Below are positions 16,535 through 24,438 of a DNA stretch of 64,000 bases, in pieces. Within the stretch, counting starts at the first letter, position 1; each line of letters starts with the position of its first letter. The notes beneath the pieces are model-generated. The model was not told the origin of the DNA. It worked only from the letters and a program-made list of their open reading frames with translations, and searched no databases. Position numbers and translations under genes: made by a program. The stretch is taken from assembly GCF_003725775.1 (NCBI RefSeq), contig NZ_RJSG01000001.1:338695-402694 (forward strand), written 5' to 3'. The DNA is from Nocardioides marmorisolisilvae (lineage in GTDB: Bacteria > Actinomycetota > Actinomycetes > Propionibacteriales > Nocardioidaceae).

Positions 16535-18199
16535 CTACCGCTGATCCGCGGTCACGCTCGGGCAGGCCGTTCCCCGCGGGACGGCGTACGGGGTGGAGAT
16601 GCGGTAGCGGCCGGCAGCCGGCGCCCGCAGCACCGCCCAGTCGTCGGAGGTGCTCAGGCACCCGTCGACGTTGACCGGGAACGACCCCTCGGTCGGCGCT
16701 GACGGCGCACTGATCACCGAGCCGTCCTCGTCGAGCAGCGCCAACCACGGCGAGGAGAGCACCCGGAGCCGGTAGTCCCCCGGCTTCGGTACGTCGACCA
16801 CGATCTCGCCGGCGCCGAACTGCACGACCTTCGCGTTTCCACTGATCAGCGGAGTCGGGTCCTGCACGGCGTACAAGCGGCCGAACGACCCGGACCACAC
16901 GAGCTTCAGGTACGACAGACCGCCGCGGATCAGGTTCGCCTCGTCGACGGCGGCCGGGTCGGGTTCGGTGGTCGGCAGGAACACGAAGCCGACCGCCCAG
17001 CGGTCGAGCCAAGCCCGGTACGCGGTCGAGTCCAGCGGCACGTCGCCGTAGAACAGCGGGTTCCGGCCGGCGTCCGCCTGGCGGTTCCAGCCCCGGGCGA
17101 GGTTCACGTACGGCGCCAGCGCGGAGGCCTCGCGGTGGCTGCGCGAAGGAACGACCTCGACGCGAGCGAGCTCGGCGTGCCGGTCGAGCAGCTGGCGGAC
17201 CAGTGGCTGCACCTCGTGGGACCAGGTGGAGGCCGATCGGGTGTTGACCACGTCCGCGGTCGCGATCCCGGCCTGCCAGACCGTCGAGATCAGCACGGCG
17301 ACCACCGCCGCGTAGGTGACGCGACGGGTCACGGCGAGGTGCTCGGCCGCGACCGCGACGAGCACGACGCCCCCGAAGATCAGGGCCAAGCGAGCCACGT
17401 TGCTGCCGATCTGCGAGGGGATCAGCAGCACCGCGACGACGCCGAGGGCGTAGAACGCGGCGCCCCGTCGGACCACCCGCCAGCTGCGCGGTGGCAGCAT
17501 CGCGCAGCAGAGGCCGACGAGGATCGGCAGGATCGCCGTGACCGGCTTCATCGGCTGCTCCCCGGAGAACGGGAAGAGCGCCGAGGCGATCAGGATCACC
17601 GCGACCGGCGGGATGCCGACCGCGATCGCGGTACCGCGGCGACCGGACAGCCAGAGGGCCGCGGCAACGACCCCGAGAAACAGTCCGGCGACCGGGCTGG
17701 ACGCGGTGGCCAGAGCGGCGAGCAGCCCGGCCGCCAGCCCGCGCGCGACCGGTCGCCCGGGACGTGTGGCTCCCGGGGCGAAGACGACGGCGACGGCAGC
17801 CAGTCCGAAGGCGAGCCCCAGTCCGAACGTCACCCGGCCGGAGAAGGTGTTGCCGGCAATGGCGAAGGCGCCGTAGAGGGCGGGCAGCATCGGGCGGCGG
17901 ACCGCCTCGGTCCGCGCGAGGATCAGGGCCAGCAGACCGGAGGCGACCACGCCGGCGAGCACCATCGTGGTGCGGACGCCGATCAGGGCCATCACGTACG
18001 GGGAGAGCACGCTGTAGGACCCCGGGTGCATGCCGCCGTACCAGGCCAGGTCGTACGCCGAGCCGGGGTGCGCGCGGGCGAACGCGGCCCACGCGTCCTG
18101 CGCAGCGAGGTCACCACCACCGTTGGCGATCAGCACCAGCCACACGACGTGCAGCACCGCGGCGGTGGCGAGCGCAGCCACCACAGGCGCCCTTCTCAT
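16535..18199 (-). CDS. Large polytopic membrane protein, function unknown
   Basis: A 554-residue protein. Residues 1 to about 315 form roughly nine to ten membrane helices, with an early loop AWYGGMHPGSYSVLSPYVMALIG resembling GT-C glycosyltransferase-like proteins. The remaining 240 residues form an extracytoplasmic soluble domain with two repeated beta-rich segments (GEIVVDVPKPGDYRLRVL and AVLRAPAAGRYRIST). No catalytic motif was identified with confidence. It may take part in cell-envelope glycan assembly, but this is only a fold impression. It follows the luciferase-like gene by 45 bp on the same strand; the gap contains the inverted repeat GTTCA-AAC-TGAAC at 18216-18228. Confidence 0.65.
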   Translation of the reverse strand: MRRAPVVAALATAAVLHVVWLVLIANGGGDLAAQDAWAAFARAHPGSAYDLAWYGGMHPGSYSVLSPYVMALIGVRTTMVLAGVVASGLLALILARTEAVRRPMLPALYGAFAIAGNTFSGRVTFGLGLAFGLAAVAVVFAPGATRPGRPVARGLAAGLLAALATASSPVAGLFLGVVAAALWLSGRRGTAIAVGIPPVAVILIASALFPFSGEQPMKPVTAILPILVGLCCAMLPPRSWRVVRRGAAFYALGVVAVLLIPSQIGSNVARLALIFGGVVLVAVAAEHLAVTRRVTYAAVVAVLISTVWQAGIATADVVNTRSASTWSHEVQPLVRQLLDRHAELARVEVVPSRSHREASALAPYVNLARGWNRQADAGRNPLFYGDVPLDSTAYRAWLDRWAVGFVFLPTTEPDPAAVDEANLIRGGLSYLKLVWSGSFGRLYAVQDPTPLISGNAKVVQFGAGEIVVDVPKPGDYRLRVLSSPWLALLDEDGSVISAPSAPTEGSFPVNVDGCLSTSDDWAVLRAPAAGRYRISTPYAVPRGTACPSVTADQR

Positions 18200-18215
18200 G
18201 GCACCTACGGTCCTC

Positions 18216-18228
18216 GTTCAAACTGAAC
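18216..18228. promoter_or_regulatory. Small inverted repeat upstream of the large membrane protein
   Basis: GTTCA-AAC-TGAAC is a perfect 5+5 bp inverted repeat 17 bp upstream of the ATG at 18199, and a further TGAAC half-site follows at 18234-18238. The arrangement looks like a repressor site, but no regulator gene is adjacent. Confidence 0.3.
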
Positions 18229-18244
18229 TGGGACTGAACAGCAG

Positions 18245-19270
18245 CTAGCGCCAGGACAGCTCGGGGGCGACGTACTTCAGAATGCTCTCCACCACGTGGG
18301 CGTTGTACTCGACGCCCAGCTGGTTCGGCACGGTGAGCAGCAGCGTGTCCGCGGCGGCAATGCCCTCGTCCTCGGCGAGCTGCTTCACCAGCATCTCCGG
18401 CTCGGCCGCGAAGCTGCGTCCGAAGATGGCCTGGAAGTTGTCGATCTGTCCGATCTGGTCGCTCGAGCCGCTGTCGCCCCCGAAGTACGCACGGTCCCGG
18501 TCGTCGACCAGCGCGAAGATGCTGCGGCTGACCGAGACGCGTGGCTCGCGCTCGTGGCCGGCTTCCTTCCACGCCTCCCGGAAGGCCTCGATCTGCTTGC
18601 GCTGCTGGACGTGGAACGGTTCGCCGGTCTCGTCGACCTTGAGGGTGGAGCTCATCAGGTTCATGCCCTGCTCGGCGGTCCAGCGCGCGGTGGCGTCGGA
18701 CGCGGCGCCCCACCAGATCCGGTCGCGCAGGCCCTCGGAGTGCGGCTCGACGCGGAGCAACCCGGGCGGGTTCGCGAACATCGGGCGCGGGTTCGGCTGC
18801 GCGAAGCCCTCGCCCTTGAGCAGCTCGAGGAACACCTCGGTGTGGTGGCGGGCCATCTCGGACTCGGTCTCACCCTCGCCCGGCTGGTAACCGAAGTAGC
18901 GCCAGCCGTCGATGACCTGTTCCGGTGACCCCCGGCTGATGCCGAGCTGGAGCCGGCCGCCGGAGATGAGGTCCGCGGCGCCGGCGTCCTCGAGCATGTA
19001 GAGCGGGTTCTCGTAGCGCATGTCGATCACGCCGGTCCCGATCTCGATCCGGCTGGTCCGGGCACCGATGGCGGCGAGCAGGGGGAACGGCGAGGCGAGC
19101 TGGCGGGCGAAGTGGTGCACCCGGAAGTACGCGCCGTCGCCGCCGAGCTCCTCGACCGCCTCGGCGAGCTCGATCGACTGGGTCAGCACGTCAGCCGCGG
19201 ACCGCGCCTGCGACCCGGGCGAGGCCGACCAGTGACCGAAGGACAGGAACCCGATCTTCTTCACGCTCAC
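18245..19270 (-). CDS. LLM-class flavin-dependent oxidoreductase (bacterial luciferase-like)
   Basis: A 341-residue TIM-barrel monooxygenase of the luciferase-like family, expected to use FMNH2 or F420H2 supplied by a partner. Typical elements are the early VKKIGFLSFGHWSAS strand, GTGVIDMRYENPLYMLEDAGAADLISGGRLQLGISRGSPEQVI and a helix EMARHHTEVFLELLKGEGFA. The GTG at 19270 is chosen because GGAGG lies seven nt upstream. The divergent SRPBCC gene starts only 33 bp away. Actinobacteria often use F420 with these enzymes, but the cofactor cannot be fixed here. The substrate is unknown. Confidence 0.83.
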   Translation of the reverse strand: MSVKKIGFLSFGHWSASPGSQARSAADVLTQSIELAEAVEELGGDGAYFRVHHFARQLASPFPLLAAIGARTSRIEIGTGVIDMRYENPLYMLEDAGAADLISGGRLQLGISRGSPEQVIDGWRYFGYQPGEGETESEMARHHTEVFLELLKGEGFAQPNPRPMFANPPGLLRVEPHSEGLRDRIWWGAASDATARWTAEQGMNLMSSTLKVDETGEPFHVQQRKQIEAFREAWKEAGHEREPRVSVSRSIFALVDDRDRAYFGGDSGSSDQIGQIDNFQAIFGRSFAAEPEMLVKQLAEDEGIAAADTLLLTVPNQLGVEYNAHVVESILKYVAPELSWR

Positions 19271-19303
19271 CCCAACGCCTCCCTGCGCACTACTCTTCCC
19301 CGC

Positions 19304-19768
19304 ATGGCCCATCCTCGCGCACGGATCGAGATCGACGCGCCTCTGGACACCGTCTGGGCGGTGATGCTCGACGTGGACGCCTACGGCGAGTGGAACCCCT
19401 TCCTGTTCAAGGCCGAGTGCGCCAGTCCGCCGAAGCCGGGCGACCCGATCACGCTGCACGTGCGCTGGCCGAACGGCAAGGTCACCACCTCACCCGAGCG
19501 CATCCACCTCGTCGAGCACCCGGCCGACGTGGACGGCGTCCGGCGGGCCACCCTCGCCTACGACTACGAGGGTCTGCCGTCCAAGCTCGGCCTGGTGAAG
19601 GGCCGCCGCTACCAGCGGCTGACCCAGGAACCGGGCGGACCGACGGTCTACGACACCGTCGAGGAGTTCTCCGGCCCGCTGGTGAAGCTGGCAGGCCCCG
19701 CGCGGGTCGAAGCCGGGTTCAAGGTCCACGCCGAGAGCCTGAAGTCACGCGCTGAATCCACAGCCTGA
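19304..19768 (+). CDS. SRPBCC-fold (polyketide cyclase/START-like) protein
   Basis: A 154-residue protein with the helix-grip fold: opening RARIEIDAPLDTVWAVMLDVDAYGEWNPF is the classic first strand and helix, and a hydrophobic C-terminal helix (RVEAGFKVHAESLKSRAE) closes the pocket. Family members bind hydrophobic ligands or act as cyclases/chaperones. ATG 19304 has TACTCT seven nt upstream and no Shine-Dalgarno, so it is probably leaderless. It is divergent from the luciferase-like gene, which suggests a shared regulatory region but not a known joint pathway. Confidence 0.8.
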   Translation: MAHPRARIEIDAPLDTVWAVMLDVDAYGEWNPFLFKAECASPPKPGDPITLHVRWPNGKVTTSPERIHLVEHPADVDGVRRATLAYDYEGLPSKLGLVKGRRYQRLTQEPGGPTVYDTVEEFSGPLVKLAGPARVEAGFKVHAESLKSRAESTA

Positions 19769-19788
19769 GATCGTGATCGAGGATCAGG

Positions 19789-19804
19789 TATAGCAATTGC
19801 TATA
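19789..19804. promoter_or_regulatory. Perfect palindrome, probable autoregulatory operator of the MNT/HEPN module
   Basis: TATAGCAATTGCTATA is a 16-bp perfect palindrome ending eight bp before the ATG of the HTH-MNT gene. It is a strong AT-rich island in GC-rich DNA and includes a -10-like TATAGC. The downstream protein has its own helix-turn-helix, so it is the obvious candidate binder. Confidence 0.65.
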
Positions 19805-19812
19805 GTCCAGGG

Positions 19813-20280
19813 ATGGAGGGTCTGTCAGAGGTTGCCCGACGGTGTGACGATGCGATCGAGAGCGCCCGGGCGGAGCTCGTCGCCGCGGTCCGCCAGGCCG
19901 CCGCGAACGGCATGACCCAGTCCCAGATCGCAGCTCAGATCGGCCGCAGCCAGCCCGAGGTCTCCCGGCTCCTGCACTTCCACGGCAACAGCCCGCGAGC
20001 CCTGGCTCTGCGTCGAGTTCGCAGGCAGGTCATCGCGCTGGTCGAGGCCGCGGGCGGGAGCGACGTCCGGGTCTTCGGCTCCGTCGCGTCGGGTGAGGAC
20101 GGCGAGAACTCGGACATCGATCTGCTGTTCTCCATGGGGCGCCGCCTCAGCCTGATCGACATCAGTCGGCTGGAGCACGACATCACCGTGGCCGTCGGGT
20201 ACGAGGTGGATCTCATTCCCGATCAAGACCTCATTCCTCCCATCAAGGAGCGGGTGCTCGCAGCGGCCGTAAGCCTGTGA
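19813..20280 (+). CDS. HTH-MNT nucleotidyltransferase antitoxin (MntA-like)
   Basis: A 155-residue two-domain protein. Residues 1-60 hold a helix-turn-helix (MTQSQIAAQIGRSQPEVSRLL at 34-54). Residues 65-155 form a minimal nucleotidyltransferase with GS at 89-90 and SDID at 100-103, the metal-binding GSx(n)DxD motif of MNT proteins. In HepT/MntA pairs the MNT protein AMPylates and silences the HEPN RNase toxin. The next reading frame encodes a HEPN domain starting with a GTGA overlap, so the pair is recognisable as a toxin-antitoxin module. A perfect palindrome directly upstream suggests autorepression through the fused HTH. Confidence 0.8.
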   Translation: MEGLSEVARRCDDAIESARAELVAAVRQAAANGMTQSQIAAQIGRSQPEVSRLLHFHGNSPRALALRRVRRQVIALVEAAGGSDVRVFGSVASGEDGENSDIDLLFSMGRRLSLIDISRLEHDITVAVGYEVDLIPDQDLIPPIKERVLAAAVSL

Positions 20281-20599
20281 GTCGAAAGCCGGAGGAAGCG
20301 TTTGCAGTCGCGCTGTTCACTTCGGCATCGCGTCGGAGCATCTCGCGCAGGACCTGACAGGCCTGATCGTCGTCGACGCCGTCGCCATGAGGATGGCCGC
20401 AGGCATCGAGGCGATGAGCAACCTCGACCGGACGTACCTCGAATCACTCTTCAACCGGTGGCCGCACATGTGGGGCATGCGCAACCGCTTGTCGCACGCG
20501 TACATCCTCACGGACACAACAACGGTGATCGAGGCCGCCAGGAACGATCTTCCCGGCATCGTGGCCATCATCCGAGCCGAGCTCGACCGACTCGACTAG
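20277..20599 (+). pseudogene. HEPN (HepT-like) toxin gene with a -1 type frameshift
   Basis: GTG at 20277 overlaps the MNT stop and opens a frame MSRKPEEAFAVALFTS that ends at a TGA at 20355-20357. The HEPN body is in another frame: HFGIASEHLAQDLTGLIVVDAV and on through RNRLSHAY to LDRLD, stopping at 20599. The switch point is at about 20313-20323 and needs a net loss of one base (or gain of two) to reunite. The RX4HXY motif RNRLSHAY, which forms the RNase site and carries the Tyr that MntA modifies, is intact. A late ATG at 20387 gives only 70 residues and lacks the first helices. Either the toxin is inactivated, there is a sequencing error, or expression needs frameshifting. Confidence 0.65.
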
Positions 20600-21543
20600 G
20601 CCGAGGTCGGCACCAGCCAGACATCGTTGCCCTCGGCGAGGGCCAGCGAGCGCTGCGTGGCCCGCGTGACGGTCACCTGGATCTCCTCGTGCGCGGCGTC
20701 GAGCAGCTCGACCCAGAGCCGCACGTCGAAGCCGACCCGCAGCTCACGGGCGATCCGGGCCGGGATGCCGTTCTCGACCGGGTGCGCGAACACCTCGATG
20801 TCGTGCGGGCGCACCAGGGCGCCGTTCAGCTGGGTCGTCGGGCCGAGGAACGACATCACGAAGTCGTTCGAGGGGGCGTCGTACAGCGTGTCCGGGCTGC
20901 CGATCTGCTCGATCCGACCCTCGTTGATCACCACGATCTCGTCGGCGACCTCGAGGGCCTCCTCCTGGTCGTGGGTGACGAAGACCGTGGTCACGTGGAC
21001 CTCGTCGTGCAGCCGGCGCAGCCACTCGCGCAGCTCCTTGCGGACCTTCGCGTCCAGCGCACCGAACGGCTCGTCCAGCAGCAGCACCGACGGCTCGATC
21101 GCGAGCGCACGCGCCAACGCCATCCGCTGGCGCTGACCGCCGGAGAGCTGCGAAGGCAGCCGGTCGGCGAACTGGGAGAGGTGCACGAGCCCGAGCAGCT
21201 CCTCGACCTTCTCCTTGACCTCGGCCTTGGGGCGCTTGCGGATCTCCAAGCCGAAGGCGACGTTCTTCGCCACCGACATGTGCTTGAACGCGGCGTAGTG
21301 CTGGAACACGAAGCCGACGTTGCGCTTCTGCGCCGGCAGGTTCGTGGCCTCGGTGCCCTCGATCACGACCGAGCCGCTGTCGGCGTTCTCCAGCCCCGCG
21401 ATGATCCGCAGCAGGGTGGACTTGCCGCCACCGCTGGGGCCGAGCAGCGCGGTGAGCTGGCCGGTCGGGATGGACAGGTTGACGTTGTCGAGCGCCACGA
21501 AGTCGCCGAAGCGCTTGTTGACGCCAGTGATCTCGATGCTCAT
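20596..21543 (-). CDS. cysA: Sulfate/thiosulfate ABC transporter ATP-binding protein
   Basis: A 315-residue ABC ATPase that powers sulfate import. Walker [10 protein letters not shown] at about 35-43, Q-loop [12 protein letters not shown], signature [15 protein letters not shown], Walker [13 protein letters not shown] and switch VTHDQEEA are all intact. The [14 protein letters not shown] segment and a C-terminal regulatory domain of about 80 residues are typical of CysA. It is the last gene of the operon sbp-cysT-cysW-cysA, 10 bp after cysW. Its stop lies next to the HEPN remnant's stop on the other strand (4-bp overlap). Confidence 0.93.
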   Translation of the reverse strand: MSIEITGVNKRFGDFVALDNVNLSIPTGQLTALLGPSGGGKSTLLRIIAGLENADSGSVVIEGTEATNLPAQKRNVGFVFQHYAAFKHMSVAKNVAFGLEIRKRPKAEVKEKVEELLGLVHLSQFADRLPSQLSGGQRQRMALARALAIEPSVLLLDEPFGALDAKVRKELREWLRRLHDEVHVTTVFVTHDQEEALEVADEIVVINEGRIEQIGSPDTLYDAPSNDFVMSFLGPTTQLNGALVRPHDIEVFAHPVENGIPARIARELRVGFDVRLWVELLDAAHEEIQVTVTRATQRSLALAEGNDVWLVPTSA

Positions 21544-21553
21544 GAGCTGGTCC

Positions 21554-22363
21554 TCACGACTCGTTCTTGGGTCGCAGCACGGCGACGACCACGATGCAGA
21601 TGACGGAGGCGAACGCGAGCAGGAAGGAGATCGCGTACGCCGTGGGCTGGTCGAAGTTCTGGTACCGCTCCTCGACCACGGTGGTGGCCGTCTGTGTGGA
21701 GCCGACGATGTTGCCGGAGACGATCTTCACGGCACCGAACTCACCGATCGACCGGGCCAGGGCGAGGACGACGCCGTAGACGATCGCCCACTTGATGCTC
21801 GGAAGCGTGATCCGGCGCAGCACCTGGACCGGGCTGGCGCCGAGGCTGCGCGCCGCCCACTCCTGGTCGTCACCGATCTCCTCGAGCACCGGGACGACCT
21901 CGCGAATCACCAGCGGCAGGGCCACGAAGGTGGTCGCCATGATCATGCCGGGCGTGGAGAAGATGATTTTGATCCCGGCATCGGCCAGTCCGGCGCCGAA
22001 CCACCCGTTGATCGGGTTGTAGACGAGCAGCAGCGACAGGCCGACGACGACCGGCGAGACCGAGAGCGGGACGTCGATGAGGGCCGAGAGCGCCCGCTTG
22101 CCCCAGAACTCGTAGCGCACCAGCAGGATCGAGATCGTCACGCCGAAGACGAGGTTGATGAGCACCGAGATCACCGAGACGATCGCGGTCATCTTCAGCG
22201 CGTGCACCACGTTCGGGTCGGCGAAGGCGTTGTCCAGCGCGGTGAAGCCGTGGTCGAAGGTGTGCGTGACCACCAGGCCGACCGGCCAGGCGACGAGCAT
22301 CACCAGGTAGCCGACGACGAGCAGGCGCAGCACCAGACGCAGGGCGGGATGGGTCCTAACCAC
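21554..22363 (-). CDS. cysW: Sulfate ABC transporter permease CysW
   Basis: A 269-residue inner-membrane permease with six helices. The EAA loop that contacts the ATPase reads [28 protein letters not shown], and [38 protein letters not shown] is the conserved CysW C-terminal region. It starts at a GTG that overlaps the cysT end by eight bp, so the two permeases are translationally coupled. Together with CysT it forms the channel for sulfate or thiosulfate. Confidence 0.93.
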   Translation of the reverse strand: MVRTHPALRLVLRLLVVGYLVMLVAWPVGLVVTHTFDHGFTALDNAFADPNVVHALKMTAIVSVISVLINLVFGVTISILLVRYEFWGKRALSALIDVPLSVSPVVVGLSLLLVYNPINGWFGAGLADAGIKIIFSTPGMIMATTFVALPLVIREVVPVLEEIGDDQEWAARSLGASPVQVLRRITLPSIKWAIVYGVVLALARSIGEFGAVKIVSGNIVGSTQTATTVVEERYQNFDQPTAYAISFLLAFASVICIVVVAVLRPKNES

Positions 22364-23156
22364 GGCGCGACACCCGCCTCTGCACCACGTCGAGGGCGAC
22401 GATCACGACCAGGGCCGCGACCAGCAGCACGACCGCGATGACCGAGGCCGCCGCGGTGTTGTCACCCTCGATGAAGCCGACGATGCGGACCGAGGCGACC
22501 TCGGTCTTGAACGGCAGGTTGCCCGAGAGCAGCACGAGGGACCCGTACTCGCTGATCGCCCGGGCGAAGGACAGGCCCGCGCCAGCGGCGATCGCCGGCA
22601 CCAGGCTCGGCAGGATCACCCGGCGGAACGTGGTGAAGCCGTTGGCGCCCAGCGACGACGCCGCTTCCTCCACGTCCTTGTCGAGCTCCTCCAGCACCGG
22701 CTGCACGGTCCGCACGATGAACGGCAGCGTCACGAAGGCGAGCGCCAGGAACACAGCGTTCCTGGTGTTGGCCTCGTTGACGCCGAACGGGCTCTGCGGT
22801 CCGTACAGGGACAGCAGCACCAGACCGGCGACGATCGTGGGCAGGGCGAACGGGAGATCGATGATCACGTCGAGGATCGCTGCCCCGGGAAAGCGCTCCC
22901 GGACCAGGACCCACGCGATGACCGTGCCCATGACGACGTTGAGCACCGTGACGAGCAGCGAGTCGCCGATCGTCAGGCGCAACGCCGCCTGGGTCTGCGG
23001 ATTGGACAGGGTGTGGGTGAAACCCGACCAGCCGCCGGCCGTGGACTTCACCACGACGGCGGCCAGCGGGATCAGCACCAGCAGGCTGAACCACGTCAGC
23101 GAGATGCCGAGGGCCAGGCCGCTCCCCCGTCCGAGGGAGTTGACCTTGCGACTCAT
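22356..23156 (-). CDS. cysT: Sulfate ABC transporter permease CysT
   Basis: A 266-residue permease with six helices, partner of CysW. The EAA loop is KDVEEAASSLGANGFTTFRRVILPSLVPA, and the segment FARAISEYGSLVLLSGNLPFKTEVASVRI is the conserved CysT/CysU signature. Its ATG overlaps the stop of the binding-protein gene (ATGA). Also called cysU in enteric bacteria. Uptake of sulfate for cysteine synthesis is the expected role. Confidence 0.92.
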   Translation of the reverse strand: MSRKVNSLGRGSGLALGISLTWFSLLVLIPLAAVVVKSTAGGWSGFTHTLSNPQTQAALRLTIGDSLLVTVLNVVMGTVIAWVLVRERFPGAAILDVIIDLPFALPTIVAGLVLLSLYGPQSPFGVNEANTRNAVFLALAFVTLPFIVRTVQPVLEELDKDVEEAASSLGANGFTTFRRVILPSLVPAIAAGAGLSFARAISEYGSLVLLSGNLPFKTEVASVRIVGFIEGDNTAAASVIAVVLLVAALVVIVALDVVQRRVSRRG

Positions 23157-24196
23157 CCGGTCTTGCCGGTCGCTTCCTGGATCTTCGGGACGATGCCGCC
23201 GTCGTCGAAGAACTTCTTCTGGGCGGCCGGCCAGCCGCCGAAGTCCTTCTCGATGGTCAGCAGCTTCGCCGGGGTCGGGAACGGGTTCGACGGGTCGTTG
23301 GCACCCTGGACGTCGGTCTTGATGCCGTCGACCACCGGGCGGTAGCCGGACTTGGCGAAGTCGGTCTGCGCCTCGTCACTCCACAGGAACTTCAGGAAGT
23401 CCTGAGCCGCGGCCGGGGCCTTCTTGGTGACCGCGGCCGGGGTCTCGATGAGCAGGGTCTGGTCCGGGACGATGTAGTCGACGTCCTGGTTGTTCTGCTT
23501 GGCCAGGATCGCCTCGTTCTCGTAGGAGATCAGGGCGTCACCGTTGCCGCTGGTGAACGAGGTCAGCGCGTCGCGGGCCGAGCCCGGCAGCGCCACCGCG
23601 TGCTTGAAGTACTGGGTCAGGTACGCCTCGGCGTCGGCCTCGGAACCGCCCTGGGCGAGCACGTGCCCGTACGCCGCCAGGGTGTTCCAGCGCGCACCGC
23701 CGGAGGAGGCGGGGTTCGGCGTCACGATGCCGACGCCCTTCTTGATCAGGTCGTCCCAGCCGGTGATGTGCTTCGGGTTGCCCTTGCGGACCACGATCAC
23801 GACGACCGAGTCGGCGACGATGCCCTTGTGGGCGTCGGCGTTCCAGTCGGAGGCCACCAGGCCGGCGTCGACCAGGCGGGTGACGTCACCCTCGAGGGAG
23901 AAGTTCACGAAGTCGGCGGGCTGGCCACCGGCCACCGCGCGGCTCTGGTCGCCGGACGGGCCGTAGGACTCCTTGAAGGTCACGCCCTTGCCCTCGGAGG
24001 TGTTCTTGAAGGCGGCCTCGATCGACTTGAACGCCGCCGACGGGGTCGAGTAGGCGACGAGGTTGATCGTGGAGCCCGAGCCGCCCCCGGAGCTGGAGCC
24101 GCAGCCCGTCAGCGCGACGGCACCAACGGTGAGGGCGGCGGCCAGCGCCACCCATCGGCGGCGGGACCCCGTGGGTCGGGACGTGTTCTCGGGCAT
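23153..24196 (-). CDS. sbp: Sulfate-binding lipoprotein
   Basis: A 347-residue periplasmic-binding-type lipoprotein. The signal region RRRWVALAAALTVGAVALTGC ends in the lipobox LTGC, and a short Gly/Ser linker follows. The mature part has the sulfate-binding family features VAYSTPSAAFKSIEAAF, SYGPSGDQSRAVAGGQPADF and SSGGARWNTLAAYGH. It captures sulfate at the outer membrane face and delivers it to CysTW. ATG 24196 is chosen because AAGGAG precedes it by six nt; the frame extends upstream to 24259 but has no ribosome site there. First gene of the operon. Confidence 0.92.
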   Translation of the reverse strand: MPENTSRPTGSRRRWVALAAALTVGAVALTGCGSSSGGGSGSTINLVAYSTPSAAFKSIEAAFKNTSEGKGVTFKESYGPSGDQSRAVAGGQPADFVNFSLEGDVTRLVDAGLVASDWNADAHKGIVADSVVVIVVRKGNPKHITGWDDLIKKGVGIVTPNPASSGGARWNTLAAYGHVLAQGGSEADAEAYLTQYFKHAVALPGSARDALTSFTSGNGDALISYENEAILAKQNNQDVDYIVPDQTLLIETPAAVTKKAPAAAQDFLKFLWSDEAQTDFAKSGYRPVVDGIKTDVQGANDPSNPFPTPAKLLTIEKDFGGWPAAQKKFFDDGGIVPKIQEATGKTG

Positions 24197-24245
24197 GACG
24201 ACTCCTTGGTCAGGGAAGTGCGTTGGATTTGTAATGTCGAGAAAC

Positions 24246-24273
24246 TTACTACACTTCACTGGCTTTATGCCAA
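24246..24273 (-). promoter_or_regulatory. Probable promoter of the sulfate transport operon
   Basis: On the minus strand a -35-like TTGGCA (24268-24273) and a -10-like TAGTAA (24246-24251) are separated by 16 bp, in an AT-rich block roughly 50-75 bp upstream of the sbp ATG. Spacing and composition fit a vegetative promoter, but only approximately. Confidence 0.35.
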
Positions 24274-24374
24274 ATATTCAGAAGAGTGACTCCCGTCACC
24301 CCGCTTTCGCGGGCTGAGAATCCGGCGCTTTTCAACCGTTCCGGGACTATCGTGTTCGGTGGATCGCTGACCCC

Positions 24375-24388
24375 TAGAACACGTTCTA
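24375..24388. promoter_or_regulatory. KstR-like operator upstream of korA
   Basis: TAGAACACGTTCTA is an inverted repeat with a two-base centre that fits the KstR consensus TnnAACnnGTTnnA exactly. It lies 50 bp upstream of the korA start. A -10-like TAGAAT follows at 24398-24403, so the site covers the -35 region. A second inverted repeat, TTCTAC (24384-24389) with GTAGAA (24397-24402), overlaps it. Confidence 0.5.
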
Positions 24389-24438
24389 CTTTCCGCGTAG
24401 AATGGGCGGTCCCTGACCGAGAACAGAAGGCGTTTGTC

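Noticed and set aside
20281..20386. HEPN gene starting simply at ATG 20387
   Set aside because: This would drop the conserved first helices (HFGIASEHLAQDL), which are clearly encoded just upstream in the same frame.
24294..24340. CCCGC-TTTC-GCGGG followed by CTGAGA, reminiscent of a TPP riboswitch
   Set aside because: The downstream TPP-specific conserved blocks are missing and neither flanking gene is a thiamine gene.
24375..24388. TAGAACACGTTCTA as a LexA box
   Set aside because: It lacks the TCGAAC/GTTCGA arms seen in the real site at 63581 and fits KstR better.
24286..24438. Upstream in-frame extension of korA
   Set aside because: It covers the promoter and KstR-like site, and GTG 24439 has a proper AGAAGG site and the conserved N-terminus.
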